From Hysterangium stoloniferum (lineage: Eukaryota > Basidiomycota > Agaricomycetes > Hysterangiales > Hysterangiaceae), in assembly GCA_015178975.1 (NCBI GenBank), contig WHVD01000053.1, forward strand, positions 248,001 to 312,000: DNA of 64,000 bases, in the 5' to 3' direction. The number at the start of each line of letters is the position of its first letter. The first letter of the stretch is position 1. Below are positions 46,158 to 58,671 of this stretch, piece by piece. A program made the translations under genes and the position numbers. The notes beneath the pieces are model-generated. The model was given only the letters and a program-made list of their open reading frames with translations, had not been told where the DNA came from and made no database searches.

Positions 46158-49100
46158 TCAAGAACAGTATAGCTTGCACAAGCTGACATGATCAGCATTC
46201 ATGACAAGAAGAGAATACAAACACTTACTAGATTTCAAGAGGATTTCAATCAGCAGACAACGAGGTGGCAGAGGTGGTGTAGGTAAATATAGATGACACA
46301 ATGCAGTCAGGACTACCCGCAGCTTAATGTTGGGAAGGTAACCTGCAAGACAGTAAAAAGAGTCAACAATACAAAGAATTAAAGGTTACCATATTGAGCA
46401 AAAGCTACAAACAATTTTCCACCAGCAGAGACAAGTTCGTCATTGTCAGCATTGATAAGAGATATACAGTGATGTTCTAAGTTCCAGCCAATAATAACTT
46501 CACGAAGGCAAGCTTTAAAAATATGGGTGAGAGAAAAGTGTTGACTGGCATGTCAAGGCACGCACCATGAGCTGCTAGCTTAACGAGAAGGTCAACTACT
46601 TGTGTTTGAGTTTGAAAATATGTGTCTTCCAACAGTGCAACAATAGCGGGAACGACGGGTTCAATGGCAACTCGAAATTCGGCTGGGGTCAAATATCAGC
46701 TGGATTCTGACCTCATTATCAGACACCACACCATGCCCTGAAAAATTCCCCAGGACTGATACTGCGCTTGCTCGAATGTCAGAGTGAGAGTCCTTCAACA
46801 GTTCAACAATGGCGGGAATGACAGGTGCAATGGCCGCTCCAAATTCGGCTGTGGTTAAATGTCAGCTGGATTCCCATCCCATTATCACACCGCACCTTGC
46901 CTTGAAACCTTCCCCAGAACCGAGACCGCGCTTGATCGAACGCCCCAGCGAGAGTTCTTCAACAGTTCTACGATGCAGGGAATGGCAGGCGCAATGGCCG
47001 CTCCAAATGCGGCTGTGGTCAAATCTCAGCTGGATTCCCATCCCATTATCACACACCGCACCTTGCTCTGAAACCTTCCCCAGGACCGATACTGCGCTTT
47101 CTCGAACGTAGGAGTGAGTGTCCTTCAACATTTCAACAATGGCGGGAATGACAGGTGCAATGGCCGCTCCAAATTCGGCTGTGGTTAAATGTCAGCTGGA
47201 TTCCCATCCCATTATCACACCGCACCTTGCCTTGAAACCTTCCCCAGAACCGAGACCGCGCTTGATCGAACGTCAGAGCGAGAGTTCTTCAACAGTTCTA
47301 CGATGCAGGGAATGGCAGGCGCAATGGCCGCTCCAAATGCGGCTGTGGTCACATGTCGGCTGAATTCCCATCCCATGATCACAGACCGCACCTTGCTCTG
47401 AAACCTTCCCCAGGACCGATACTGCGCTTGTTCGAACGTCAGAGTGAGAGTCCTTCAACAGTTCAACAATGGCGGGAATGACAGGCGCAATGGCCGCTCC
47501 AAATTCGGCTGTGGTCAAATGTCAGCTGGATTCCCATCCCATTGTCACACACCGCACCTTGCTCTGAAACCTTCCCCAGAACCGAGACCGCGCTTGATCG
47601 AACGCGCCAGTGAGAGTCCTTCAACAGTTCTACGATGCAGGGAATGACAGGCGCAATGGCCGCTCCAAATGCGGCTGTGGTCACATGTCGGCTGAATTCC
47701 CATCCCATGATCACACACCGCACCTTGCTCTGAAACCTTCCCCAGGACCGATACTGCGCTTTCTCGAACGTAGGAGTGAGTGTCCTTCAACATTTCAACA
47801 ATGGCGGGAATGACAGGCGCAATGGCCGCTCCAAATTCGGCTGTGGTCAAATGTCAGCTGGATTCCCATCCCATTGTCACACACCGCACCTTGCTCTGAA
47901 ACCTTCCCCAGAACCGAGACCGCGCTTGATCGAACGCGCCAGTGAGAGTCCTTCAACAGTTCTACGATGCAGGGAATGACAGGCGCAATGGCCGCTCCAA
48001 ATGCGGCTGTGGTCACATGTCGGCTGAATTCCCATCCCATGATCACACACCGCACCTTGCTCTGAAACCTTCCCCAGGACCGATACTGCGCTTTCTCGAA
48101 CGTAGGAGTGAGTGTCCTTCAACATTTCAACAATGGCGGGAATGACAGGCGCAATGGCCGCTCCAAATTCCGCTGTGGTCAAATGTCAGCTGGATTCCCA
48201 TCCCATTATCACACACTGCACCTTGCTCTGAAACCTTCCCCAGGACCGATACTGCGCTTGCTCGAACGTCAGAGCGAGAGTCTTTCAACAGTTCAACAAT
48301 GGCGGGAATGACAGGTGCAATGGCCGCTCCAAATTCGGCTGTGGTTAAATGTCAGCTGGATTCCCATCCCATTATCACACCGCACCTTGCCTTGAAACCT
48401 TCCCCAGAACCGAGACCGCGCTTGATCGAACGCCCCAGCGAGAGTTCTTCAACATTTCAACAATGGCGGGAATGACAGGCGCAATGGCCGCTCCAAATTC
48501 CGCTGTGGTCAAATCTCAGCTGGATTCCCATCCCATTATCACACACCGCACCTTGCTCTGAAACCTTCCCCAGGACCGATACTGCGCTTGCTCGAACGTC
48601 AGAGCGAGAGTCCTTCAACAGTTCAACAATGGCGGGAATGACAGGCGCAATGGCCGCTCCAAATTCGTCTGTGGTCAAATGTCAGCTGGATTCCCATCCC
48701 AATGTCAGACACTCCACCTCGCTCTGAAATCTTCCCCAGGAGCAATACTGCGTTCGCTCGAAAGTCAGAATCTGAGTCCTTCAACAGTTCAACAATGTTG
48801 GCAATGACACGGGTAATGGCAGTCCCAAAAGCTTCTACAAGTCCATGAATCCTAGCCGTCATTGACGGCCAGTTGGTGCACATACCAAAAATATGCAGAG
48901 CACTGATCACCGTTATCAGCGCGAACTTCCCTTTTCGCTCTCTGAGGTCGAATCTGCATAAAACAAGGGAAAAATTCCTCGCTTTACAGTGGGATGGACA
49001 TTAGTCAATGTATAATACATGACCTCTCTTCACATACATGTAATTGTTGCGCATTGAATGATTCTGATGGCTTCATAACGCAAAATACAATCAGTGCTAT

Positions 49101-52100
49101 GGAAGAGATCCACAGTTGACGACAGATGACGGATAGGCAATCCGGAGAGGTCTCGCATATCGGCCACATTTGCTAGATTACAGCGAAACGATCAGAGTGA
49201 GATGGAAGAAAAGAGGGGATTGGCATGCGTTGAAGTGGGATCGAAAGTGACTCAGGCAGCGTTGGTTGCGGTTTGTCCGACAATCCTACCGCCACACACA
49301 TGGCAGCCCTGACGAGAGGGAGAAACTCCCCTATGGAGATTTAAGACAAATTCTTCAGCAGGATTTTATTGGATTACCTTGCTCTGATAATATCAACAGG
49401 ACCGATGATGCACTTGATCGAACGGCACCGTCATAGTTCTTCAGCAGTTCAACAACGGCGGGAATGGCAGGCGCAATGGCCGCTGCAAATTCGGCTGTGG
49501 TCAAATGTGAACTGGATTCCCATCCCATAATCACACACCGTACCTTGCTCTGAAACCTTCCCCAGGACTGATACTGCACTTGCTCGAACGTCAGAGTCAG
49601 ACTCCCTCAACAGTTGAACAATGGCGGGAATGACAGGCGCAATGGCGGCTCGAAATTCGGCTTTGGTCAAATGTGAGCTGGATTCCCATCCCATTATCAC
49701 AGACCGCACCTAGTTCTGAAACAATCTCCAGGATCGATACTGCGCTTGCTCGAACGTCAGAGTGAGAGTCCTTCAACAGTTCAACAATGGCGGGAATGAC
49801 AGACGCAAAGGCCGCTCCAAATTCGGCTGTGGTCAAATGTCAGCTGGATTCACATCCCATTATCACACATCGCACCGGGCTCTGAAACCATCCCCAGGAC
49901 CGATAGTGCCCTTAATTTAACGCCCCATCTGGAGTCCTTCAACAGTTCAACAATGGCGGGAATGGCAGGTCCAATGGCGGCTCGAAATTCGGCTATGGTC
50001 ACATGTGAGCTGGATCCCCATCCCATTTTCACACACCGCACCTTGCTCTGAAAGCGTCCCCAGGACAGACAGCGCGCCCAATTGAACGCGCCAGCTAGAC
50101 TGTTTCAACAGTTTAACAATGACGGGAATGACAGGCGCAATGGCGGCTCGAAATTCGGCTGTGCTCAAATATCAGCTGGATTCCCATCCCATTATCACAC
50201 CGCACCCTGCTCTGAAACCTTATCCAGGGCCCATAGTGCCCTTAATTGAACCCGCGAGCTGGTGTCCTCCAACAGTTCTACAATGACGGGGATGACTGGC
50301 ACAATGGCCGCTCGAAATTCGTCTGTGGTCAAATGTCAGCTGGATTCCCATCCTATTATCACACCGCACTTGGCTCTGAAACCTTCCCAAGGACCGATAC
50401 TGCGCTTTCTCGAACCTCACAGTGAGAGTGCTTCAACAGTTCAACAATGGCGGGAATGACAGGAGCAATGGCCGCTCGAATTTGGGCTTTCGTCAAATGT
50501 CAGCTGGATTCTCATTTCATCATCACACACCTAACCTTGCTCTGAAACCTTCCCCAGGACTGATACTGCATTTCCTCGAACGTCAGAGTCAGAGTCCCTC
50601 AACAGTTCAACAATGGCCGGAATGGCAGGCGCAATGGCCGCTCCAAATTCGGCTTTAATCAAATGTCAGCTGGATTCCCATTTCATTATCACACCGCACC
50701 CTGCTCTGAAACCTTCCTCAGGACCGATACTGCGCTTTCTCGGACGTTAGAGTGAAAGTGTTTCAACAATTCAACAATGGCGGGGATGGCAGGCGCAATG
50801 GCCGCTCGAAATACAACTTTGGTCAAATGTTGGGTGAATTCCCATCCTATTATGACACACTGCACCTTGCTCTGAAACCTCCCCCAGGACCGATACTGCG
50901 CTTGCTTGAATGTCAGAGTCAGAGTCCTTCAACAGTTCTACAATGGCGAGAATGACAGGCGCAATGGCAGCTCGAAATTCGGCTTTGGTCAAATGTGAGC
51001 TGGATTCCCATCCCATTATCACACACCGTACCTTGCTCTGAAATCTTCCTCAGGACCGATACTGCGCTGAATAGAACGCCCCAGCTGGAGTTCCTCAACA
51101 GTTCAACAATGGAGGGAATGACTGGCGCAATGGCGGCTCGAGATTCGGCTTTCATCAAATGTCAACTGAATTCCCATTTCATTATCACGCCGCACCTTGC
51201 TCTGAAACATTCCCCAGGACCCATACCGCGCATGCTCGAACGCCAGAGTCAGAGTCCTTCAACAGTTCAACAATGACGGGAATGACAGGCGCAATTGGCG
51301 CTCCACATTCGACTATGGTCAAATGTTGGGTGAATTCCCATCCCATTATCACACACCGCACCTTGCTCTGAAACCTTCCCCAGGAGCCATACTGCGCTTT
51401 CAAGAACGCCAGAGTTAGAGTGCTTCAACAGTTCAACAATAGCGGGAATGGCAAGCGCAATGGCTGGTCGAAATTCGGCTTTGGTCAAATGTCAGCTGGA
51501 TTCCCATCCTATTATCACACACCGCACCTTGCTCTGAAACCTTCCCCAGGACCGATACTGCGCTTGCTCGAACATTAAAGTAAGAGTCCTTCAACAGTTC
51601 AACAATGGTGGGAATGACAGATGCAATGGCCGCTCCAAATTCGGCTGTGGTCAAATGTTAGCTGGATTCCCATCCCATTATCACACCGCACCTTGCTCTG
51701 AAACCTTCCCTAGGACCGATACTGCGCTTTCTCGAACGTTAGAGTGAGAGTCCTCCAACAGTTCAACAATGGTGGGAATGACAGGCGCAATGACCGCTCC
51801 AAACTCGGCTTTAATCAAATGTCAGCTGGATTCCCATTTCATTATCACACCGCACCTTGCTCTGAAACCTTCCCCAGGACCGACACTGTGCTTGCTCGAA
51901 CGTCAGAGTGAGAGTGCTTCAACAGTTCAACAATAGCGGGAATGACAAGCGCAATGGCTGGTCGAAATTCGGCTTTCGTCAAATGTCAGCTGGATTCCCA
52001 TCCTATTATCACACACCGCACTTTGCTCTGAAACCTGCCCCAAGACCGATACTGCGCTTGCTCGAACGTCAGAGTGTGAGTCCTTCAACAGTTCAACAAT

Positions 52101-54396
52101 GGCGGGAATGACAGGAGCAATGGCCGCTCCAAATTCGGCTGTGGTCAAATGTCAGCTGGATTCCCATCCCATTATCACACATCGCACCTTGCTTTGAAAC
52201 CTTCCCAAGGACCGATAGTGCCCTTAACCGAACGCCCCAGCTGGAGTCCTTCACCAGCTCAACAATGGCGGGAATGATGGCGGCTCGAAATTCGGCTATG
52301 GTCAAATTTCAGCTGGATTCCCATCCCATTACCCCACACCCCACCTTCCTCTAAAAACTTCCCCAGGGCAGATACTGTGCTTGATTGAACCGAACAGTTG
52401 GAGTCCTTCAAAAGTCCCACAATTTTGGGAATGGCACCAATGATGCCAGTTGGGTATCTAGCTACAAACCGGTCCATTTCATATCGTGCTCCTCCTCCAT
52501 TTGGCATTTTCTTACCACATTCCAATAGTAATCGTTTCTCAGTCCAATTATCCTTTTCAGCCACTTTCCTCATCCAATCTGTTTCATGCCTATTGTGATA
52601 TTAATTAGGTACATGTGTTTTTGCTCATGGTATACGCAGTTTACCTGTTACTGAGCCTTTCTTTCAGCATTTTCCGACAATCCGCTGCCCATCAATCAGT
52701 TTCTTTGCCGGCGTCATAAAAGAAATCCTCACCAAGATCCCAATATGCTAATATTAACCCTTCGCAGGCTACACGTAAGCCCTCTTTCTCTGACCGTGCT
52801 CCATCAATAGTCGCCGCCATTAACGTCCTTCGCTCGTATGGTGCTGCACCCATGGTGGTTACCGTGTCAATGTGTGGGCCTGCCGGCACCTCCAGGTTAC
52901 CGCCATCCATGTTTACCCAAATACCAATATAAACCGCCCACCCCAATGTCTTCACGCAACGATCTAAATTGTCCAACCGATGTAACGGTCCCCCAACACG
53001 TAGGAGTGTTTTGAAGGGCGAAAGGTACTCTTTGTCCATGAGTTTGTCTGTTGGCGGCGATAGGACTCGTGACATTGCAAGGAGAGAAACTTCCGCAAGC
53101 CCTGCATCACGTACAGTCACGACGCCTGCGGTGAGGTGAAAGCAGTTCTCCAAAATCTTGCATAATTTCTTCGTCACGGCTAGTTGGCACAATGCAATCC
53201 GCAACTGTTCACATTGCTTAGCGCCTGATACAGCCCTAAGCGCCTCGTTAACTGCCTCCTTCGATGTGGAGTTTGCAATCACCCATGCCAGGATATCAGC
53301 TTCAAGTTCGGCCCGTGGAGGCTTGCCATGCAATTCGGCGAGGAACCGAGAAAGGCTTCCTACCCATTCAGAAATTCTGAATGTATACGTCCTTGTGGGT
53401 GGCAAAGACACACAGTAGTCTGATGTGTACATGTCATACTTTGCGTTTGCAGAGATGATCGGGAAAACCCGCGACGCAGTTGTCTGAAAGGGACAAGCGG
53501 GGGACAATAAGGGAAAAACGGTGCTGAGTATATATAGCACGATTGCAGATATGGTCAAGCAAAGCATAAGAACGCCCAAGGCTACACTGTTATTCCAGGT
53601 GAATAAGACGAGACCTGCAGAGAAAAGGAAGAGAGCTAGTTGAATCAAAAGCGGGATTCCAGTAACAACTGACTCGAGGCGCCATTGCTGTGCTCTCTTA
53701 ACACGAAGGAGACGTTGGCATGCATCACTTGAGTGACTTCCGGGGGATACAGGAATATACTTCGCCAGCCATTCTCTTGCAAGTACAGCACAAAGAGCAC
53801 TGAAGAGAGTCAGACCAAGACTAGTGAACCACAAACAGTTGACAATAAGGGATGCTTTGGAGACTTCAAAAGGCCGAGAGGTAGTTACAGCGAACTGATT
53901 TTGAAGGGCCTGAAGGATTTCCTGAACAGTATCTACCTGCAAACCCTTCCTACTTTCGATCAGGAACGCGGTAAGAATTCCTCCAAACAAACCCGCCTGA
54001 AAAACTGTGTATTAATGGAATATCTATAAAACAAAGAAATCGTATTCAACATACAAATATGAGAAGCTCGTCAATACCAACTTGCAATGAGTTGGCAAGT
54101 TCTTTATCTTCTTTTTCCGTTTCCTTCAGATATAATGACCATGTGGTTGAATCCGATTGAATGTGCTTGCTATAGGGGTTGTCGTCTTCACTTTCTAAGC
54201 CATTATGGCGACTGGATGCTGTCTCGATGGGGCCTGAGGGAATCTTAGTCGACGAAGGTTGACGGTTGGTCGCTCCTTGTTCCTCTGTTTGCGTGCCTCA
54301 GTTGAGAATAAGTGTAAACTCCGATTTAATACCTGAGACAAACGGTGTCTGCGATTCGGCGCAACTAAGGTCTTGTGCATACTGCTGCGAAGACAT
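46158..54396 (-). CDS. DUF6535 membrane module plus HEAT-repeat array gene (one in-frame TGA)
   Basis: Start MSSQQYAQDLSCAES at 54396. Exon 1 54396-54333, exon 2 54296-54055, exon 3 53996-52645. Exons 2-3 give LQVGIDELLIF then AGLFGGILTAFLIES, the hallmark of DUF6535, with helices near SLIVNCLWFTSLGLTLFSAL, IPLLIQLALFLFSAGLVLF and VLMLCLTISAIVLYIL. At 52694-52692 TGA follows DAGKETD; beyond it the same frame stays open (WAADCRKMLKERLSNR) and splices to HETDWMRKVAEKDNW. Then come about 33 HEAT exons of 39 residues (AEFGAAIAPVIPAIVELLKD in the typical unit), split by a non-repetitive stretch (49440-48850). The last exons read CLREVIIGWNLEHHCIS and YLPNIKLRVVLTALCHLYLP, stop at 46158. If TGA is read as stop, a 536-residue membrane protein and a separate HEAT region remain. 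Likely a membrane-anchored protein-binding protein; function inferred only. Confidence 0.75.
46640..48830 (-). repeat. HEAT exon-intron array, second block (about 14 units)
   Basis: Units of 164-166 bp: a 117-nt exon and a 47-49-nt intron (donor GTGCGGTGTGTG, acceptor TTTGACCACAG). Sequence identity between units is very high, and a 332-bp double unit is repeated without visible change at about 47480-48170. Confidence 0.9.
48850..49440 (-). other. Non-repetitive part between the two HEAT blocks
   Basis: Minus strand reads coding pieces such as ADMRDLSGLPIRHLSSTVD, LFHSTDCILRYEAIRII, then after a probable intron ERKGKFALITVISALHI. These look like more diverged helical repeat exons of the same gene. 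Exact splice sites were not settled. Confidence 0.5.
49440..52450 (-). repeat. HEAT exon-intron array, first block (about 19 units)
   Basis: Same 166-bp unit as the second block, more diverged from one another. The residues right after LLKDS vary most between units (HSDVR, SSWGV, DSDIQ, NSGVL, YFNVR), while the framework VLGKVSEQ and PVIPAIVE is constant. The first unit (about 52480-52320, IGAIPKIVGLLKDSNCSVQS) is the most different. Confidence 0.9.
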
Positions 54397-56134
54397 GGCC
54401 TTAGTCAGTTAGGGGCTTCAAACGCCAACAACGGTCGATATAAATGTACTCTATTTCGATAAGCGCCCGAAACTCGATGGTTCACAAGAATCACATTAGC
54501 TATAATTAATTGGGCCATGGGAAAGTGCCGCGCAGGGTGTCGCGACTGCCGCGAACACCTCAAAATGCCCTCAAATACGCATTTAACTAGCATAAAATAA
54601 ATATAGTTTTGTATATATTCTTCATAATATATCATATGTCTACTGGGGGTCTGCTAATTTACTTTAAGACTGGGTTTTAATGTTTAAAATTGTGAATTAG
54701 CCACTTTTTCAAGAGTATATAATGGTATTTGAGTATTAACATTCAAAATATAGCTATGTTTTAGTTTGAAGCCAAAATGTATATTCGCGGCAATTGCCCA
54801 CTTTTCGCGGCACCTACACTGAGATTCAATGTTGGAGCTTGAAAAAATTTCGAGCCTCGACAGTCAATATCTGCAATTCCTGACGAAAAGTACACTATAT
54901 CTTTTGGTGACACTCTGATCAGCTTTTCTTTCCAGTTATTCTACACCTCTGTAAGAGTTTGGGAATTTCTTACTTTGGAAAGGTACTATCCCTCCTCTAA
55001 GATAGTTGTCTCTTTTTCTTATTTTTTATAGCTTGCTCTTTGATTAGGTTGGGAGTACCTGGCTAGATTAAGACAGTCAGAAGTACACCTGCAAGGTCCT
55101 AGTTTGCTGTAGCCTTGTACCTCTTTTATTTTATACAATGTGAGTGGCTTAAACTCTAAACTCTAAAGTGTAGGTTTAGTGTTTATCTGCTTTGGTCACA
55201 CCCACAGCAACAGATTACATTATACCAGCCAGGGATATACAAGCTCTAAATTCTTGTTCTGTCTTCTGGTGAACTCCCTGCTGGTAAAGTTTCATATTAG
55301 TCAAAAGCACTATCTGTGGACATTTTGGATCCCTGTGGATGTGTACTTTGGAACTCTTGGCTTACTGAATCACTTAAACTACTTACTGGACTTCCCAAAA
55401 TTTACAGTATTCAGTTATTCCTTTTATTTTGGAATTGTCTGTCTTGCATATTTCTCTAATGGTATATTATCATGATACTTTTTGAACTGATTCTTATGTA
55501 TTATTTATATAGTTTCTGTTCCATCCTTTTCACAAACTACTTGGATTTCATTCTAAGCCTGATATTGTCAATACCAAAGACTATGAACCAACAATATCTC
55601 TTCCTGGAAAAGGTATGCCAAGTTTCCCTTAATGATTTCTTTGTTTTATAAATCATATATGTAGTTGTTGGACTGTACCATCATGGATCTTATCCACCTA
55701 GGATGTTACCTGGTTATGTGGAAGGTATGTACAAGCTATACTCAATTATTCTTTAATACAGAATAATGAATTCATTATTGACAGGAAATCCCTTTGGTTA
55801 TTTTTTAAATCCAAATTATATCCATATTCAATTCCCAAGCCCAATCTCACACTGTAGTTCCTTTACCAAAATTACCACCAAAGCCCAACATTACCATTAC
55901 TACTCCCTTAGCTCCTTTACCAAAATTAGAGCAATTATCACCATCTCCTAACTTCATGTCTGGGAACCATCTCAAGGCTTTACAACCATCTATTGGACCA
56001 ATGGAAAATTGAAAAGTTAAAGACTGGGATGGATGGCCCAACAGTGAATGGTCATATCAGTTTACACATTCTGAATATGAAGCCCTCAACAAATTATCTG
56101 TTTACTGGGCAACCATAGTGCTAGGTAGGGATAA
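54397..56134. other. Intergenic with unassigned coding-like remnant
   Basis: 54400-55150 is AT-rich with no gene. In 55560-56130 plus-strand pieces such as NTKDYEPTISLPGK, PLPKLEQLSPSPNFMSG and WPNSEWSYQFTHSEYEALNK look like a degraded, intron-containing gene or transposon cargo; no family was recognised. Confidence 0.35.
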
Positions 56135-56895
56135 TGTTAAGATCTAAGCTGGGAAGAGGGGGAGTGCTCTAAGTCAGAGGGCTGATGATGGGAATTGAGT
56201 TAATTGGGGGGCCAATGATAGAGATTGTACTATTTGGGAGGTCCAACTCTATAACTGTAGTGGAGCTTGGCTTCAACTTATGTGTTGCACCCTCACACAA
56301 ACTGTCAGGGTGCTCTGGTATTTCAAACAGAGCAGATAGTACAATATGAGTAAGTCAACACTTATGTAGCTTAATTGACCAGAGGGCTGAATCACTAAGA
56401 GTTGAGAGGTAGAGGGTCATGGCTTGCTGAAGACCACTCTTGAGAACATAGTGATGAGAGGGGAAGGCAAAAAACTAAGAGGGGCTAATATAAGTCAATA
56501 TTCAAACTGGAGAACTGTAGTTTACATGAAACAAGCTTTATACTACATCAAGACAGATGAAGCAGGAGGCTGATCAGAGAAACAAGGTGTAAGATGGATC
56601 AGAGGGAAGTTATGACAAGGCAGGGAGCAATGGAAAGTAATGTATAGTACTAAGAAACAATATTAGGTGGCAAATATGTGGATATGGAAATGGAGGAGCA
56701 GATGGATGGAGATGGAACAGGTCAATAGTTCATTGTGAACAAGTATTGGGGGAGCTGCAAGGGGTAATGACATAGGTGGGGGCTCCAATAATGAGATGAC
56801 AAGGGTTTTCTAGTGAGAAACAAGTCACAGGGGTCCAAAACAACAGGATCCTAACAGTATTCCCCCATTAGGTTGAGACCTTCAAGACCTTTCTA
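56135..56895 (-). mobile_element. LTR family D, copy 2, with a short internal stub
   Basis: 722-bp LTR (56135-56856) from TGTTAAGATC to GATCCTAACA, followed by about 40 bases that match the internal sequence next to 23594 (CCCATTAGG, TTCAAGACCTTT). Then the match ends. No TSD, so it is the end of a truncated element. Confidence 0.8.
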
Positions 56896-57486
56896 TAAAC
56901 TGACATTGTTTTGATTTTTTTTATGCACTCACTTACTTGAATATTTTGCACCTACATATGAGTTTTTTTAGTCAAGACAGGTGCTAGTAGAATATAAATA
57001 TTCAAAAAATTGTGAAAAATAAAAAATCATTCTTGTCTTCTCATTTTATGGCTCCTCCTCTCTTCTTACCCAGTCTTAGTGAATGTCACGAATCAAATAT
57101 TATTCTATTGATCAAACTTGAAAGCCTCGTTCAATGAAGTATATATTCACCCTGTCGATGAAGTCAGAGGCTATTACCAGTCATGAGAACTCACAGAAGT
57201 GTTGTCAAAGAAGTTACGACAAGTGAGATTTGATTATTAATATGTCACTAATTATACAGATATTTCAACTGACTTCCCTCACTCCTTTTTGTTGGATTTC
57301 AAGCATCACACAAGCTTGAGTTCCTTTGTTCCCTACTCCTACTGTCTCAATGTCCCCTTGTTTCACAGTCTCATTGTCTTCCTTATTTGGAATTCCATTG
57401 TTCTTGAGAGTTTATATATGTAGCTAGATGCAAATACATCACCCTGCGCGATTGCGAGGGTCTTCTGCTACCTGAGTACATGATAG
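56896..57486. other. Intergenic, nothing recognised
   Basis: No gene, no identified repeat. Confidence 0.4.
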
Positions 57487-57491
57487 AGACA

Positions 57492-58545
57492 TGTCAGGAA
57501 CCGGAAAACCCGCCGGCCTCCGGGCCCCCGGACCCCATCCTACATGCTCCCGACCCTCTATATTGTATAGTAACAACCGGAGTTCCCACGGGACCCTGTA
57601 CATCAACTCGTTTATGCCTGACTCTCTGTACGCACCCCACCTGTCTGCACCTAACCCTCTATGTCTCATACACCAGTCCTCGGACTCCCCGGACTCCGGA
57701 CTCCACTCTATGTACACCCGACACTCTGTGTCTTATGTACCAGTCACCGGACTCCGACCGGACTCCTGGAACCCCTCTAACAGAGCATAGAACCCCGCTC
57801 CTGTTATCTGTCTCTGCGTCTCACACACCAGTCATTGGAAAACCCACCGGACTCCACCGGACCTCCTGCACATCAAGCCTGTCTATACCCGACACTATCC
57901 TGTGCACCAAGTCACCGGACTCCGACCGGACTTCCGGAACCCCTCTAACTGAGCCCCGCTCCAGTTATGGTTAAATGATCTGTCATGATTCGTTCTCCGC
58001 TCCCGTTCCGTTCCATCCCTATTCCCAGTTTAGTATTTACTTGTTTCGTTTTATGTTTAATAGTTCTGCCTCTCATTAATACCGGATTTGGTATTATTAC
58101 ATTTCACAGTCTATATAAGTCCGCTATATTCATGTACTTAGAATCCAGTTTCAATCTCGAACTAGTTTTCCCCCGAACAAGTTTGATCCTTGAACAGTCT
58201 CTAGTCCTCTTGTCTGTCTGCACACTCGATTCCCGGAACTCCCACGGGAACTCCGGAATCTATATCTTTCTGTATGCATTCTGTCAGCTCGAAATATGGA
58301 CACCCGAATGAGTGTACGAGGGCGCAGCCTATAAGCTGAAGCCAAGTCCATCTCAGTCGTTCACCATATCTTTCTGGTAATTATTCTGATATCGCCGTTC
58401 CCTGTACTAATAATCCCCGGAACTTTCCCGGGACCTATTTCCCGGGGACTCCGTGGGACTATTTCCCGGAAGCAAGTGTGTGTTCGGAATAGTTACCGGA
58501 AACCTCCGCGGGACTATCCGTGGAGCTTTGTTCGGGAACTTAACA
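57492..58545 (+). mobile_element. Solo LTR family F, TSD AGACA
   Basis: 1054 bp, TGTCAGGAACC to GAACTTAACA, TSD AGACA at 57487-57491 and 58546-58550. GC-richer than its surroundings, with many CCCGGGA and CCGGACTCC motifs. It carries the shared box in plus orientation (CAGCCTATAAGCTGAAGCC, about 58324), showing that its sense strand is plus. Confidence 0.92.
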
Positions 58546-58589
58546 AGACATGTGTATTTTAACACTTTTGTGGCCCTTTGTTAGTCGAG

Positions 58590-58671
58590 GGTCCAGGTAA
58601 TGATTCCTGTATGGGTGCTTTTTTTCTTGGTGGCATATTGACACAATCTGCGGATCCAGGTCAGAAAATAC
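58590..58671 (-). pseudogene. Stub of family-B gypsy leader and gag start
   Basis: Matches the start of gag at 30203 (TTTTTTCTTGGTGGCATATTG, encoding MPPR on the minus strand) and the leader with the primer site. The bases after the LTR in sense are GTATTTTCTGACCTGGATCC. The rest of the element is gone. Confidence 0.75.

Noticed and set aside
46809-48561. Plus-strand frames across the HEAT array (for example SAGFPSHYHTAPCLETFP)
   Set aside because: Antisense shadows of the minus-strand exons and introns; they recur only because the DNA is repeated.
46640-52450. CRISPR-like or plain satellite array
   Set aside because: Units encode a HEAT repeat in exon-intron form with conserved splice sites and follow a DUF6535 reading frame; not repeat-spacer structure.
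56135-56856. Solo LTR with TSD
   Set aside because: The flanks differ and internal gypsy sequence continues to about 56895, so it is an end of a truncated element.
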